64,000 nucleotides of DNA, taken from positions 5,518,965 to 5,582,964 of the forward strand of contig JAOWCC010001368.1 in the NCBI GenBank assembly GCA_030867875.1, in the 5' to 3' direction. Below, one piece after another: positions 1-12,500 of this stretch. The DNA is from Actinernus sp. WN-2022. Lineage: Eukaryota; Cnidaria; Anthozoa; Actiniaria; Actinernidae. A program made the translations under genes and the position numbers. Every line of letters begins with the position of its first letter. Within the stretch, counting starts at the first letter, position 1. The notes beneath the pieces are model-generated. The model saw nothing but the letters and a program-made list of their open reading frames with translations. It searched no databases and was not told where the DNA came from.

Positions 1-1190
1 CTAATTTTGTAACCTGGAATATTAAAGTTGATTATTGATATATGTTTTAGCTTTAATATGCAGACCAAACCATTATACATAGGCAGTTCATGACTTCCCT
101 TATAATAGCTCGGTTGGTTACACCTGGGAATTGAGGAATTCTAGCCGGCCTATATAAAGGCAAAATGAAAAACCATTGACATATATATGGGGCAAGGGCA
201 AACGGAGCGATTGCAGAATACCCCACCACTTGGTACAAATTTAAACCTTCTAAAAACCTAACCCTGAAACTCAAAAAAATCCTACCCATTTTCAACCCCA
301 AATCATTCATACAACGAGTCATAAATACACCAAGTGATCTTTCGAATTCTGCAATCTAGCCGATGATAACGGTATAAATTTATTTATTTACAACTGCGAT
401 TTCAATGTTTTAATACGTGGATTCAACATACTGCTGATACTGTACTTATTTGACACAGACATACATGTAGAGGAATGTCTGATGAATATATGTATCTATG
501 GTTTTGACATACTGAATCAAATAATTTAGTGCTTTTTCACATTCTGATTTTAATACTCAACAGATGCATGCGTTCCCTATCATCAGAAGTGGCGAAAATT
601 TGCGCGGATTGCACATATATATTAACACTACATGTAACACTGAAATCGATTCTAAAGTTGTATAAATCGACGTGCTTTAATTTCTGAGCCAAATTGACAA
701 CACTACACTTACCTTCGATTGTCGAGGAATCCTGGAGATTGTTATTTAAAAGAAAGCGGTTGATAATGCAAAAACCACAGCAAAAGACAGAGACGAACTT
801 GAACTGACAAACTTCACGTGAAGAGGACGGTTGAGGTTAACGTTGAGCGCCAAAAATGTGCATCATACTTGTGATCGGGTTACCAAACATGACCCGGATG
901 CTGCCAAAGGTAAATGCGTAAGTTATAAACAAATTAATTCCATGTTGTTCGCCTTGGGGGGAAAGCGCCGTCCATGCATGGAGAATCGATGTCGATCAGT
1001 CGAAACCAAGAGTTACTAAATGGCGACAAAACAAGAAGAAGTCTTCAAACAACTTCCCAATCCCAGAATCGGAAGGATGTGATCATCGCATAATCCGAAG
1101 TACGTACTACTGGGTTTGTCGATCTCTAAATTAAGTCGATCTTCGACTGATAAAAGTAATCATTTGAACATACATGTATCTCAGTGCTCG
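1..1190. other. Unassigned AT-rich sequence, no gene recognised
   Basis: Short open frames exist at 53-322 (minus) and 831-1019 (plus), but neither shows a recognisable motif, splice context or coding-like composition. I see no repeat shared with the rest of the window. The stretch ends at an assembly gap. Confidence 0.5.
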
Positions 1191-1290
1191 NNNNNNNNNN
1201 NNNNNNNNNNNNNNNNNNNNNNNNNNNNNNNNNNNNNNNNNNNNNNNNNNNNNNNNNNNNNNNNNNNNNNNNNNNNNNNNNNNNNNNNNN
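1191..1290. other. Assembly gap (100 N)
   Basis: One hundred consecutive undetermined bases. The round length suggests a placeholder gap of unknown true size. It lies directly beside the 3' end of the LINE at 1291-3423, so that element's 3' terminus and target-site duplication cannot be read. Confidence 0.98.
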
Positions 1291-3423
1291 ATAGCGCCAT
1301 ATCAACTAATTTTTCATGGCGCTTTACATTGAATATTATATAAAGAATTGAATAATTAAAACTAAAATGAAATAACCTATTTACAATATTTTTAAAAATA
1401 ATCAACCTAAATATTTTCCCTATGGACAATGACGTAAGAAATTAAAATCAAATCAAATTAAAATATTGTACATCAATTATAGGCTAGTTTAAAAAGATGT
1501 GTCTTTAGTGACTTTTTAAAAATATCTACATTTGGTGAGAGGCGGATTGATAACGGTAATGTATTCCAGACTTTTGGACCCACTACAGAAAAAGCTCTGT
1601 CACCATATGAGACTGTGCGTGACTTAGGAATGACTAATAATTTCTGTTCAGTAGAGCGCAGCGTGCGAACATTAGGGCGATATTTGAGTAGTTCTGTAAT
1701 ATATTGTGGCGATAGGCCATTAAGGGCCTTATAAACTAATAGTAAAACCTTAAAAATTATGCGCTGTGAGACTGGCAGCCAGTGCAATCTAATTAGAACT
1801 GGGGTTATGTGATCATATTTACGTGTAAGTGTAACGATGCGAGCAGCTGTATTTAATACTGACTGCATTCTATCTAATTGATGTTTAGTGAGTCCATGAA
1901 GAAGTGAATTACAATAATCTAGTTTTGCAGTAACGAACGCATGTATAAGAGTTTCAGTTGATTTTTCATCAAGGTATTTCCTAATTTTCCCTATATTCCT
2001 AAGGTGATAGTGTCCAGATTTACATATGCTACTGACATGATCTCCGTGGGACATGGACTCATCAAGTATAACGCCCAGGTTACGAACAGTAGACCGGTGT
2101 CTGATCGTATCATCACCCACTTCAACAGATGTAATACTTGGTCGTGGTTTAAACCGGGAGCTCAAAACAATAAGCTCAGTCTTGTCATCATTCAATCGTA
2201 GCCGGTTGTTAACCATCCAGTCATCAATGTCCCTTACACATCTTTCCACCTTTAACCTTGCCGCGCATGCATCTATTTCTGAATCTGCATCGAATGTAAT
2301 GTACAATTGAGTGTCGTCTGCATAGAGATGGTAGAGTAGATTGTGAGACCTCAAGATATCCCCCACAGGCGCAGTATAGAGTAAATAGAGCAGTGGGCCC
2401 AATACCGACCCCTGGGGCACACCACAAGACAAACTACGTTCACTTGACTTACTTCCATCAACATTTACATAGAATGAACGGGAACTAAGGTATGATTCAA
2501 ACCAGGCAAGCGCACAACCCGTAATGCCAAATCGACTCGACAGCCTTGATATGAGAATTGAATGGTCCACCGTATCAAAAGCCGCTGAGAGGTCCAACAA
2601 CAGCAGGAGGACAGATTTCTTGTTGTCAATGGCTAACATTATATCGTTCTGGACCCTAACTAAGGCAGTCTCAGTTGAGTGGTAGAGCTTGTATGCAGAC
2701 TGAAGCCATTCATCAAGATGGTTAGATGACACGTGATGAATCAGCTGCACAGCAGCTGCCTTCTCGACTACCTTTGAAACCATCTTTAGATTAGATATCG
2801 GCCTGAAGTTTTGATACAGCTTGAAGTCAGCATCAGGCTTCTTAAGAGTTGGCAATAGTTCTGCTATCTTCATTGAATCCGGCATACACCCAGATATAAA
2901 CGACAAGTTGACAATGTTTGTTATAGTAGGGAGAAGTAGGTCAATGCAGTGTTCCATTACAGAAGCAGGAAGGGGATCCAAATTACACGATTTCTTTGCC
3001 ATCTTCACTACGAACACGCGTATAGAAGCCTGATCAACATTAGAAAGTTGGGAGAGATTACATCTATAATCATCAGTAGCTAACGTGTTCGTAATAGGAG
3101 ACACCCTAGAGGCTTGCTTCAGATCTAACTCACGGTGTAACTTCTCAATCTTCTGAGTAAAGAAATCAGCAAAGCAATCAGCCAACGTGGCTCCATCCGA
3201 ATCAGTATGAGGATAGCGCTTGACATCTACTTTTTGGAGAAGCTTATTCACAGTTCGAAATAAAACCTTTTGATCACCCGAGTTGTTTGTAATGATATCC
3301 TTATAGTAGGACGTTTTGAGCTGAGTTATGAGGTTGTTGACAACAGAGCATTGGTACACATACCTCTCCCGATCACAGTCAAACCCAGATGTTCGCCATT
3401 TTCTCTCAAGTTTTCTCCTTTTG
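1291..3423 (-). mobile_element. 5'-truncated CR1/L2-like LINE with intact RT frame
   Basis: A non-LTR retrotransposon on the minus strand. It retains the region between endonuclease and RT, the whole RT domain, the C-terminal region and a 3' UTR, which on the minus strand runs through a GCGC-rich stem-like segment at about 1291-1325 into the gap. ORF1 and the endonuclease are missing. The 5' end (about 3423) abuts the 106-107 bp satellite exactly, so the element is either a truncated insertion into the array or the boundary at which the array was seeded. The frame is uninterrupted, unlike the other LINEs here, which suggests a young copy. Assignment to the CR1/L2/jockey side rests on the RT motifs and C-terminal layout. 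Confidence 0.85.
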
Positions 3424-3509
3424 TAGGTAGAGAGTCCTAACACAAATGTACGTACCCTGTTTGTCTGTCCTGTCTTACCTTGGTACATAGTCGTAACAGC
3501 AATCACCAA
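1473..3509 (-). CDS. LINE reverse transcriptase (ORF2 C-terminal part)
   Basis: A 678-codon open frame. Residues 1 to about 29, including the start Met, are encoded by satellite DNA; LINE sequence begins near RRKLERKWRTSG. RT motifs occur in order: FRPISNLKMVSKVVEK (about residue 235), LLLDLSAAFDTVDHSIL (about 300), GVPQGSVLGPLLYLLY (about 355) and the catalytic YADDTQLY (about 390; DNA about 2310-2330). The usual C-terminal region follows (LDYCNSLLHGL, then WNTLPLSIR). The predicted enzyme is an RNA-dependent DNA polymerase used in target-primed reverse transcription. The apurinic-like endonuclease expected upstream is absent, so the element is probably not autonomous. No stop or frameshift interrupts it. 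The satellite-coded N-terminus is probably incidental. Confidence 0.85.
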   Translation of the reverse strand: MVIAVTTMYQGKTGQTNRVRTFVLGLSTYKRRKLERKWRTSGFDCDRERYVYQCSVVNNLITQLKTSYYKDIITNNSGDQKVLFRTVNKLLQKVDVKRYPHTDSDGATLADCFADFFTQKIEKLHRELDLKQASRVSPITNTLATDDYRCNLSQLSNVDQASIRVFVVKMAKKSCNLDPLPASVMEHCIDLLLPTITNIVNLSFISGCMPDSMKIAELLPTLKKPDADFKLYQNFRPISNLKMVSKVVEKAAAVQLIHHVSSNHLDEWLQSAYKLYHSTETALVRVQNDIMLAIDNKKSVLLLLLDLSAAFDTVDHSILISRLSSRFGITGCALAWFESYLSSRSFYVNVDGSKSSERSLSCGVPQGSVLGPLLYLLYTAPVGDILRSHNLLYHLYADDTQLYITFDADSEIDACAARLKVERCVRDIDDWMVNNRLRLNDDKTELIVLSSRFKPRPSITSVEVGDDTIRHRSTVRNLGVILDESMSHGDHVSSICKSGHYHLRNIGKIRKYLDEKSTETLIHAFVTAKLDYCNSLLHGLTKHQLDRMQSVLNTAARIVTLTRKYDHITPVLIRLHWLPVSQRIIFKVLLLVYKALNGLSPQYITELLKYRPNVRTLRSTEQKLLVIPKSRTVSYGDRAFSVVGPKVWNTLPLSIRLSPNVDIFKKSLKTHLFKLAYN

Positions 3510-6500
3510 CCTCCCTAAGTCTACTCATGTTAGGTAGAGAGTACTAACACAAATGTACGTACCCTGTTTGACTGTCCTGTCTTATCTTGGTACATAGTCG
3601 TAACAGCAATCACCAACCTCCCTCAGTCTACTATGTTAGTTAAAAAGTACTAACACAAATGTACGTACCCTGTTTGTCTGTCTTTTCTTACCTTGGTACA
3701 TAGTCGTAACAGCAATCACCAACCTCCCTAAGTCTACTCATGTTAGGTAGAGAGTACTAACACAAATGTACGTACCCTGTTTGTCTGTCCTGTCTTACCT
3801 TGGTACATAGTCGTAACAGCAATCACCAACCTTCCTAAGTCTACTATGTTAGGTAGAGAGTCCTAACACAAATGTACGTACCCTGTTTGTCTGTCCTGTC
3901 TTATCTTGGTACATAGACGTAACAGCAATCACCAACCTCCCTAAGTCTACTATGTTAGGTAGAGAGTCCTAACACAAATGTACGTACCCTGTTTGTCTGT
4001 CCTGTCTTACCTTGGTACATAGTCGTAACAGCAATCACCAACCTCCCTAAGTCTACTCATGTTAGGTAGAGAGTACTAACACAAATGTACGTACCCTGTT
4101 TGTCTGTCCTGTCTTACCTTGGTACATAGTCGTAATAGCAATCACCAACCTTCCTAAGTCTACTCATGTTAGGTAGAGAGTACTAACACAAATGTACGTA
4201 CCCTGTTTGTCTGTCCTGTCTTACCTTGGTACATAGTCGTAACAGCAATCACCAACCTCCCTAAGTCTACTCATGTTAGGTAGAGAGTACTAACACAAAT
4301 GTACGTACCCTGTTTCTCTGTCCTGTCTTACCTTGGTACATAGTCGTAATAGCAATGACCAACCTTCCTAAGTCTACTCATGTTAGGTAGAGAGTACTAA
4401 CACAAATGTACGCACCCTGTTTGTCTGTCCTGTCTTACCTTGGTACATAGTCGTAACAGCAATCACCAACCTCCCTAAGTCTACTATGTTAGGTAGAGTA
4501 CTAACACAAATGTACGTACCCTGTTTGTCTGTCCTGTCTTACCTTGGTACATAGTCGTAACAGCAATCACCAACCTCCTAAGTCTACTATGTTAGGTAGA
4601 GAGTACTAACACAAATGTACGTACCCTGTTTGACTGTCCTGTCTTACCTTGGTACATAGTCGTAACAGCAATCACCAAGCTCCCTAAGTCTACTATGTTA
4701 GGTAGAGAGTCCTAACACAAATGTACGTACCCTGTTTGTCTGTCCTGTCTTACCTTGGTACATATATATATAGTCGTAACAGCAATCACCAACCTCCCTA
4801 AGTCTACTCATGTTAGGTAGAGAGTACTAACACAAATGTACGTACCCTGTTTGACTGTCCTGTCTTATCTTGGTACATAGTCGTAACAGCAATCACCAAC
4901 CTCCCTCAGTCTACTATGTTAGTTAAAAAGTACTAACACAAATGTACGTACCCTGTTTGTCTGTCCTGTCTTACCTTGGTACATAGTCGTAACAGCAATC
5001 ACCAACCTCCCTAAGTCTACTCATGTTAGGTAGAGAGTACTAACACAAATGTACGTACCCTGTTTGTCTGTCCTGTCTTACCTTGGTACATATATATATA
5101 GTCGTAACAGCAATCACCAACCTCCCTAAGTCTACTCATGTTAGGTAGAGAGTACTAACACAAATGTACGTACCCTGTTTGACTGTCCTGTCTTATCTTG
5201 GTACATAGTCGTAACAGCAATCACCAACCTCCCTCAGTCTACTATGTTAGTTAAAAAGTACTAACACAAATGTACGTACCCTGTTTGTCTGTCCTGTCTT
5301 ACCTTGGTACATAGTCGTAACAGCAATCACCAACCTCCCTAAGTCTACTCATGTTAGGTAGAGAGTACTAACACAAATGTACGTACCCTGTTTGTCTGTC
5401 CTGTCTTACCTTGGTACATAGTCGTAACAGCAATCACCAACCTTCCTAAGTCTACTATGTTAGGTAGAGAGTCCTAACACAAATGTACGTACCCTGTTTG
5501 TCTGTCCTGTCTTATCTTGGTACATAGTCGTAACAGCAATCACCAACCTCCCTAAGTCTACTATGTTAGGTAGAGAGTCCTAACACAAATGTACGTACCC
5601 TGTTTGACTGTCCTGTCTTATCTTGGTACATAGTCGTAACAGCAATCACCAACCTCCCTAAGTCTACTATGTTAGGTAGAGAGTACTAACACAAATGTAC
5701 GTACCCTGTTTGACTGTCCTGTCTTATCTTGGTACATAGTCGTAACAGCAATCACCAACCTCCCTAAGTCTACTATGTTAGGTAGAGAGTCCTAACACAA
5801 ATGTACGTACCCTGTTTGTCTGTCCTGTCTTACCTTGGTACATAGTCGTAACAGCAATCACCAACCTCCCTAAGTCTACTCATGTTAGGTAGAGAGTACT
5901 AACACAAATGTACGTACCCTGTTTGTCTGTCCTGTCTTACCTTGGTACATAGTCGTAACAGCAATCACCAACCTCCCTAAGTCTACTCATGTTAGGTAGA
6001 GAGTACTAACACAAATGTACGTACCCTGTTTGTCTGTCCTGTCTTACCTTGGTACATAGTCGTAATAGCAATCACCAACCTTCCTAAGTCTACTCATGTT
6101 AGGTAGAGAGTACTAACACAAATGTACGCACCCTGTTTGTCTGTCCTGTCTTACCTTGGTACATAGTCGTAACAGCAATCACCAACCTCCCTAAGTCTAC
6201 TATGTTAGGTAGAGAGTACTAACACAAATGTACGTACCCTGTTTGTCTGTCCTGTCTTACCTTGGTACATAGTCGTAACAGCAATCACCAACCTCCTAAG
6301 TCTACTATGTTAGGTAGAGAGTACTAACACAAATGTACGTACCCTGTTTGACTGTCCTGTCTTACCTTGGTACATAGTCGTAACAGCAATCACCAAGCTC
6401 CCTAAGTCTACTATGTTAGGTAGAGAGTCCTAACACAAATGTACGTACCCTGTTTGTCTGTCCTGTCTTACCTTGGTACATAGTCGTAACAGCAATCACC

Positions 6501-9500
6501 AACCTCCCTAAGTCTACTCATGTTAGGTAGAGAGTACTAACACAAATGTACGTACCCTGTTTGACTGTCCTGTCTTATCTTGGTACATAGTCGTAACAGC
6601 AATCACCAACCTCCCTCAGTCTACTATGTTAGTTAAAAAGTACTAACACAAATGTACGTACCCTGTTTGTCTGTCCTGTCTTACCTTGGTACATAGTCGT
6701 AACAGCAATCACCAACCTCCCTAAGTCTACTCATGTTAGGTAGAGAGTACTAACACAAATGTACGTACCCTGTTTGTCTGTCCTGTCTTACCTTGGTACA
6801 TAGTCGTAACAGCAATCACCAACCTTCCTAAGTCTACTATGTTAGGTAGAGAGTCCTAACACAAATGTACGTACCCTGTTTGTCTGTCCTGTCTTATCTT
6901 GGTACATAGTCGTAACAGCAATCACCAACCTCCCTAAGTCTACTATGTTAGGTAGAGAGTCCTAACACAAATGTACGTACCCTGTTTGACTGTCCTGTCT
7001 TATCTTGGTACATAGTCGTAACAGCAATCACCAACCTCCCTAAGTCTACTATGTTAGGTAGAGAGTACTAACACAAATGTACGTACCCTGTTTGACTGTC
7101 CTGTCTTATCTTGGTACATAGTCGTAACAGCAATCACCAACCTCCCTAAGTCTACTATGTTAGGTAGAGAGTCCTAACACAAATGTACGTACCCTGTTTG
7201 TCTGTCCTGTCTTACCTTGGTACATAGTCGTAACAGCAATCACCAACCTCCCTAAGTCTACTCATGTTAGGTAGAGAGTACTAACACAAATGTACGTACC
7301 CTGTTTGTCTGTCCTGTCTTACCTTGGTACATAGTCGTAATAGCAATCACCAACCTTCCTAAGTCTACTCATGTTAGGTAGAGAGTACTAACACAAATGT
7401 ACGTACCCTGTTTGTCTGTCCTGTCTTACCTTGGTACATAGTCGTAACAGCAATCACCAACCTCCCTAAGTCTACTCATGTTAGGTAGAGAGTACTAACA
7501 CAAATGTACGTACCCTGTTTGTCTGTCCTGTCTTACCTTGGTACATAGTCGTAACAGCAATCACCAACCTCCCTAAGTCTACTCATGTTAGGTAGAGAGT
7601 ACTAACACAAATGTACGTACCCTGTTTGTCTGTCCTGTCTTACCTTGGTACATAGTCGTAACAGCAATCACCAACCTTCCTAAGTCTACTATGTTAGGTA
7701 GAGAGTCCTAACACAAATGTACGTACCCTGTTTGTCTGTCCTGTCTTATCTTGGTACATAGTCGTAACAGCAATCACCAACCTCCCTAAGTCTACTATGT
7801 TAGGTAGAGAGTCCTAACACAAATGTACGTACCCTGTTTGTCTGTCCTGTCTTACCTTGGTACATAGTCGTAACAGCAATCACCAACCTCCCTAAGTCTA
7901 CTCATGTTAGGTAGAGAGTACTAACACAAATGTACGTACCCTGTTTGTCTGTCCTGTCTTACCTTGGTACATAGTCGTAATAGCAATCACCAACCTTCCT
8001 AAGTCTACTCATGTTAGGTAGAGAGTACTAACACAAATGTACGTACCCTGTTTGTCTGTCCTGTCTTACCTTGGTACATAGTCGTAACAGCAATCACCAA
8101 CCTCCCTAAGTCTACTCATGTTAGGTAGAGAGTACTAACACAAATGTACGTACCCTGTTTGTCTGTCCTGTCTTACCTTGGTACATAGTCGTAATAGCAA
8201 TCACCAACCTTCCTAAGTCTACTCATGTTAGGTAGAGAGTACTAACACAAATGTACGCACCCTGTTTGTCTGTCCTGTCTTACCTTGGTACATAGTCGTA
8301 ACAGCAATCACCAACCTCCCTAAGTCTACTATGTTAGGTAGAGAGTACTAACACAAATGTACGTACCCTGTTTGTCTGTCCTGTCTTACCTTGGTACATA
8401 GTCGTAACAGCAATCACCAACCTCCTAAGTCTACTATGTTAGGTAGAGAGTACTAACACAAATGTACGTACCCTGTTTGACTGTCCTGTCTTACCTTGGT
8501 ACATAGTCGTAACAGCAATCACCAACCTCCCTAAGTCTACTCATGTTAGGTAGAGAGTACTAACACAAATGTACGTACCCTGTTTGACTGTCCTGTCTTA
8601 TCTTGGTACATAGTCGTAACAGCAATCACCAACCTCCCTCAGTCTACTATGTTAGTTAAAAAGTACTAACACAAATGTACGTACCCTGTTTGTCTGTCCT
8701 GTCTTACCTTGGTACATAGTCGTAACAGCAATCACCAACCTCCCTAAGTCTACTCATGTTAGGTAGAGAGTACTAACACAAATGTACGTACCCTGTTTGT
8801 CTGTCCTGTCTTACCTTGGTACATAGTCGTAACAGCAATCACCAACCTTCCTAAGTCTACTATGTTAGGTAGAGAGTCCTAACACAAATGTACGTACCCT
8901 GTTTGTCTGTCCTGTCTTATCTTGGTACATAGTCGTAACAGCAATCACCAATCTCCCTAAGTCTACTATGTTAGGTAGAGAGTCCTAACACAAATGTACG
9001 TACCCTGTTTGACTGTCCTGTCTTATCTTGGTACATAGTCGTAACAGCAATCACCAACCTCCCTAAGTCTACTATGTTAGGTAGAGAGTACTAACACAAA
9101 TGTACGTACCCTGTTTGACTGTCCTGTCTTATCTTGGTACATAGTCGTAACAGCAATCACCAACCTCCCTAAGTCTACTATGTTAGGTAGAGAGTCCTAA
9201 CACAAATGTACGTACCCTGTTTGTCTGTCCTGTCTTACCTTGGTACATAGTCGTAACAGCAATCACCAACCTCCCTAAGTCTACTCATGTTAGGTAGAGA
9301 GTACTAACACAAATGTACGTACCCTGTTTGTCTGTCCTGTCTTACCTTGGTACATAGTCGTAATAGCAATCACCAACCTTCCTAAGTCTACTCATGTTAG
9401 GTAGAGAGTACTAACACAAATGTACGTACCCTGTTTGTCTGTCCTGTCTTACCTTGGTACATAGTCGTAACAGCAATCACCAACCTCCCTAAGTCTACTC

Positions 9501-12500
9501 ATGTTAGGTAGAGAGTACTAACACAAATGTACGTACCCTGTTTGTCTGTCCTGTCTTACCTTGGTACATAGTCGTAATAGCAATCACCAACCTTCCTAAG
9601 TCTACTCATGTTAGGTAGAGAGTACTAACACAAATGTACGTACCCTGTTTGTCTGTCCTGTCTTACCTTGGTACATAGTCGTAACAGCAATCACCAACCT
9701 CCCTAAGTCTACTATGTTAGGTAGAGAGTACTAACACAAATGTACGTACCCCGTTTGTCTGTCCTGTCTTACCTTGGTACATAGTCGTAACAGCAATCAC
9801 CAACCTCCTAAGTCTACTATGTTAGGTAGAGAGTACTAACACAAATGTACGTACCCTGTTTCTCTGTCCTGTCTTACCTTGGTACATAGTCGTAATAGCA
9901 ATCACCAACCTTCCTAAGTCTACTCATGTTAGGTAGAGAGTACTAACACAAATGTACGTACCCTGTTTGTCTGTCCTGTCTTACCTTGGTACATAGTCGT
10001 AACAGCAATCACCAACCTCCCTAAGTCTACTCATGTTAGGTAGAGAGTACTAACACAAATGTACGTACCCTGTTTGTCTGTCCTGTCTTACGTTGGTACA
10101 TAGTCGTAATAGCAATCACCAACCTTCCTAAGTCTACTCATGTTAGGTAGAGAGTACTAACACAAATGTACGTACCCTGTTTGTCTGTCCTGTCTTACCT
10201 TGGTACATAGTCGTAACAGCAATCACCAACCTCCCTAAGTCTACTATGTTAGGTAGAGAGTACTAACACAAATGTACGTACCCTGTTTGTCTGTCCTGTC
10301 TTACCTTGGTACATAGTCGTAACAGCAATCACCAACCTCCTAAGTCTACTATGTTAGGTAGAGAGTACTAACACAAATGTACGTACCCTGTTTGACTGTC
10401 CTGTCTTACCTTGGTACATAGTCGTAACAGCAATCACCAAGCTCCCTAAGTCTACTAAGTTAGGTAGAGAGTCCTAACACAAATGTACGTACCCTGTTTG
10501 TCTGTCCTGTCTTACCTTGGTACATAGTCGTAACAGCAATCACCAACCTCCCTAAGTCTACTCATGTTAGGTAGAGAGTACTAACACAAATGTACGTACC
10601 CTGTTTGTCTGTCCTGTCTTACCTTGGTACATAGTCGTAACAGCAATCACCAACCTCCCTAAGTCTACTATGTTAGGTAGAGAGTACTAACACAAATGTA
10701 CGTACCCTGTTTGTCTGTCCTGTCTTACCTTGGTACATAGTCGTAACAGCAATCACCAACCTCCTAAGTCTACTATGTTAGGTAGAGAGTACTAACACAA
10801 ATGTACGTACCCTGTTTGACTGTCCTGTCTTACCTTGGTACATAGTCGTAACAGCAATCACCAAGCTCCCTAAGTCTACTATGTTAGGTAGAGAGTCCTA
10901 ACACAAATGTACGTACCCTGTTTGTCTGTCCTGTCTTACCTTGGTACATAGTCGTAACAGCAATCACCAACCTCCCTAAGTCTACTCATGTTAGGTAGAG
11001 AGTACTAACACAAATGTACGTACCCTGTTTGACTGTCCTGTCTTATCTTGGTACATAGTCGTAACAGCAATCACCAATCTCCCTCAGTCTACTATGTTAG
11101 TTAAAAAGTACTAACACAAATGTACGTACCCTGTTTGTCTGTCCTGTCTTACCTTGGTACATAGTCGTAACAGCAATCACCAACCTCCCTAAGTCTACTC
11201 ATGTTAGGTAGAGAGTACTAACACAAATGTACGTACCCTGTTTGTCTGTCCTGTCTTACCTTGGTACATAGTCGTAACAGCAATCACCAACCTTCCTAAG
11301 TCTACTATGTTAGGTAGAGAGTCCTAACACAAATGTACGTACCCTGTTTGTCTGTCCTGTCTTATCTTGGTACATAGTCGTAACAGCAATCACCAACCTC
11401 CCTAAGTCTACTATGTTAGGTAGAGAGTCCTAACACAAATGTACGTACCCTGTTTGACTGTCCTGTCTTATCTTGGTACATAGTCGTAACAGCAATCACC
11501 AACCTCCCTAAGTCTACTATGTTAGGTAGAGAGTACTAACACAAATGTACGTACCCTGTTTGACTGTCCTGTCTTATCTTGGTACATAGTCGTAACAGCA
11601 ATCACCAACCTCCCTATGTCTACTATGTTAGGTAGAGAGTCCTAACATAAATGTACGTACCCTGTTTGTCTGTCCTGTCTTACCTTGGTACATAGTCGTA
11701 ACAGCAATCACCAACCTCCCTAAGTCTACTCATGTTAGGTAGAGAGTACTAACACAAATGTACGTACCCTGTTTGTCTGTCCTGTCTTACCTTGGTACAT
11801 AGTCGTAACAGCAATCACCAACCTCCCTAAGTCTACTCATGTTAGGTAGAGAGTACTAACACAAATGTACGTACCCTGTTTGACTGTCCTGTCTTATCTT
11901 GGTACATAGTCGTAACAGCAATCACCAACCTCCCTCAGTCTACTATGTTAGTTAAAAAGTACTAACACAAATGTACGTACCCTGTTTGTCTGTCCTGTCT
12001 TACCTTAGTACATAGTCGTAACAGCAATCACCAACCTCCCTAAGTCTACTCATGTTAGGTAGAGAGTACTAACACAAATGTACGTACCCTGTTTGTCTGT
12101 CCTGTCTTACCTTGGTACATAGTCGTAACTGCAATCACCAACCTTCCTAAGTCTACTATGTTAGGTAGAGAGTCCTAACACAAATGTACGTACCCTGTTT
12201 GTCTGTCCTGTCTTATCTTGGTACATAGTCGTAACAGCAATCACCAACCTCCCTAAGTCTACTATGTTAGGTAGAGAGTCCTAACACAAATGTACGTACC
12301 CTGTTTGACTGTCCTGTCTTATCTTGGTACATAGTCGTAACAGCAATCACCAACCTCCCTAAGTCTACTATGTTAGGTAGAGAGTACTAACACAAATGTA
12401 CGTACCCTGTTTGACTGTCCTGTCTTATCTTGGTACATAGTCGTAACAGCAATCACCAACCTCCCTAAGTCTACTATGTTAGGTAGAGAGTTCTAACACA

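Noticed and set aside
53..322. 89-residue frame on minus strand
   Set aside because: No motif, no splice context, AT-rich surroundings.
831..1019. 62-residue frame on plus strand
   Set aside because: Short, no family resemblance.
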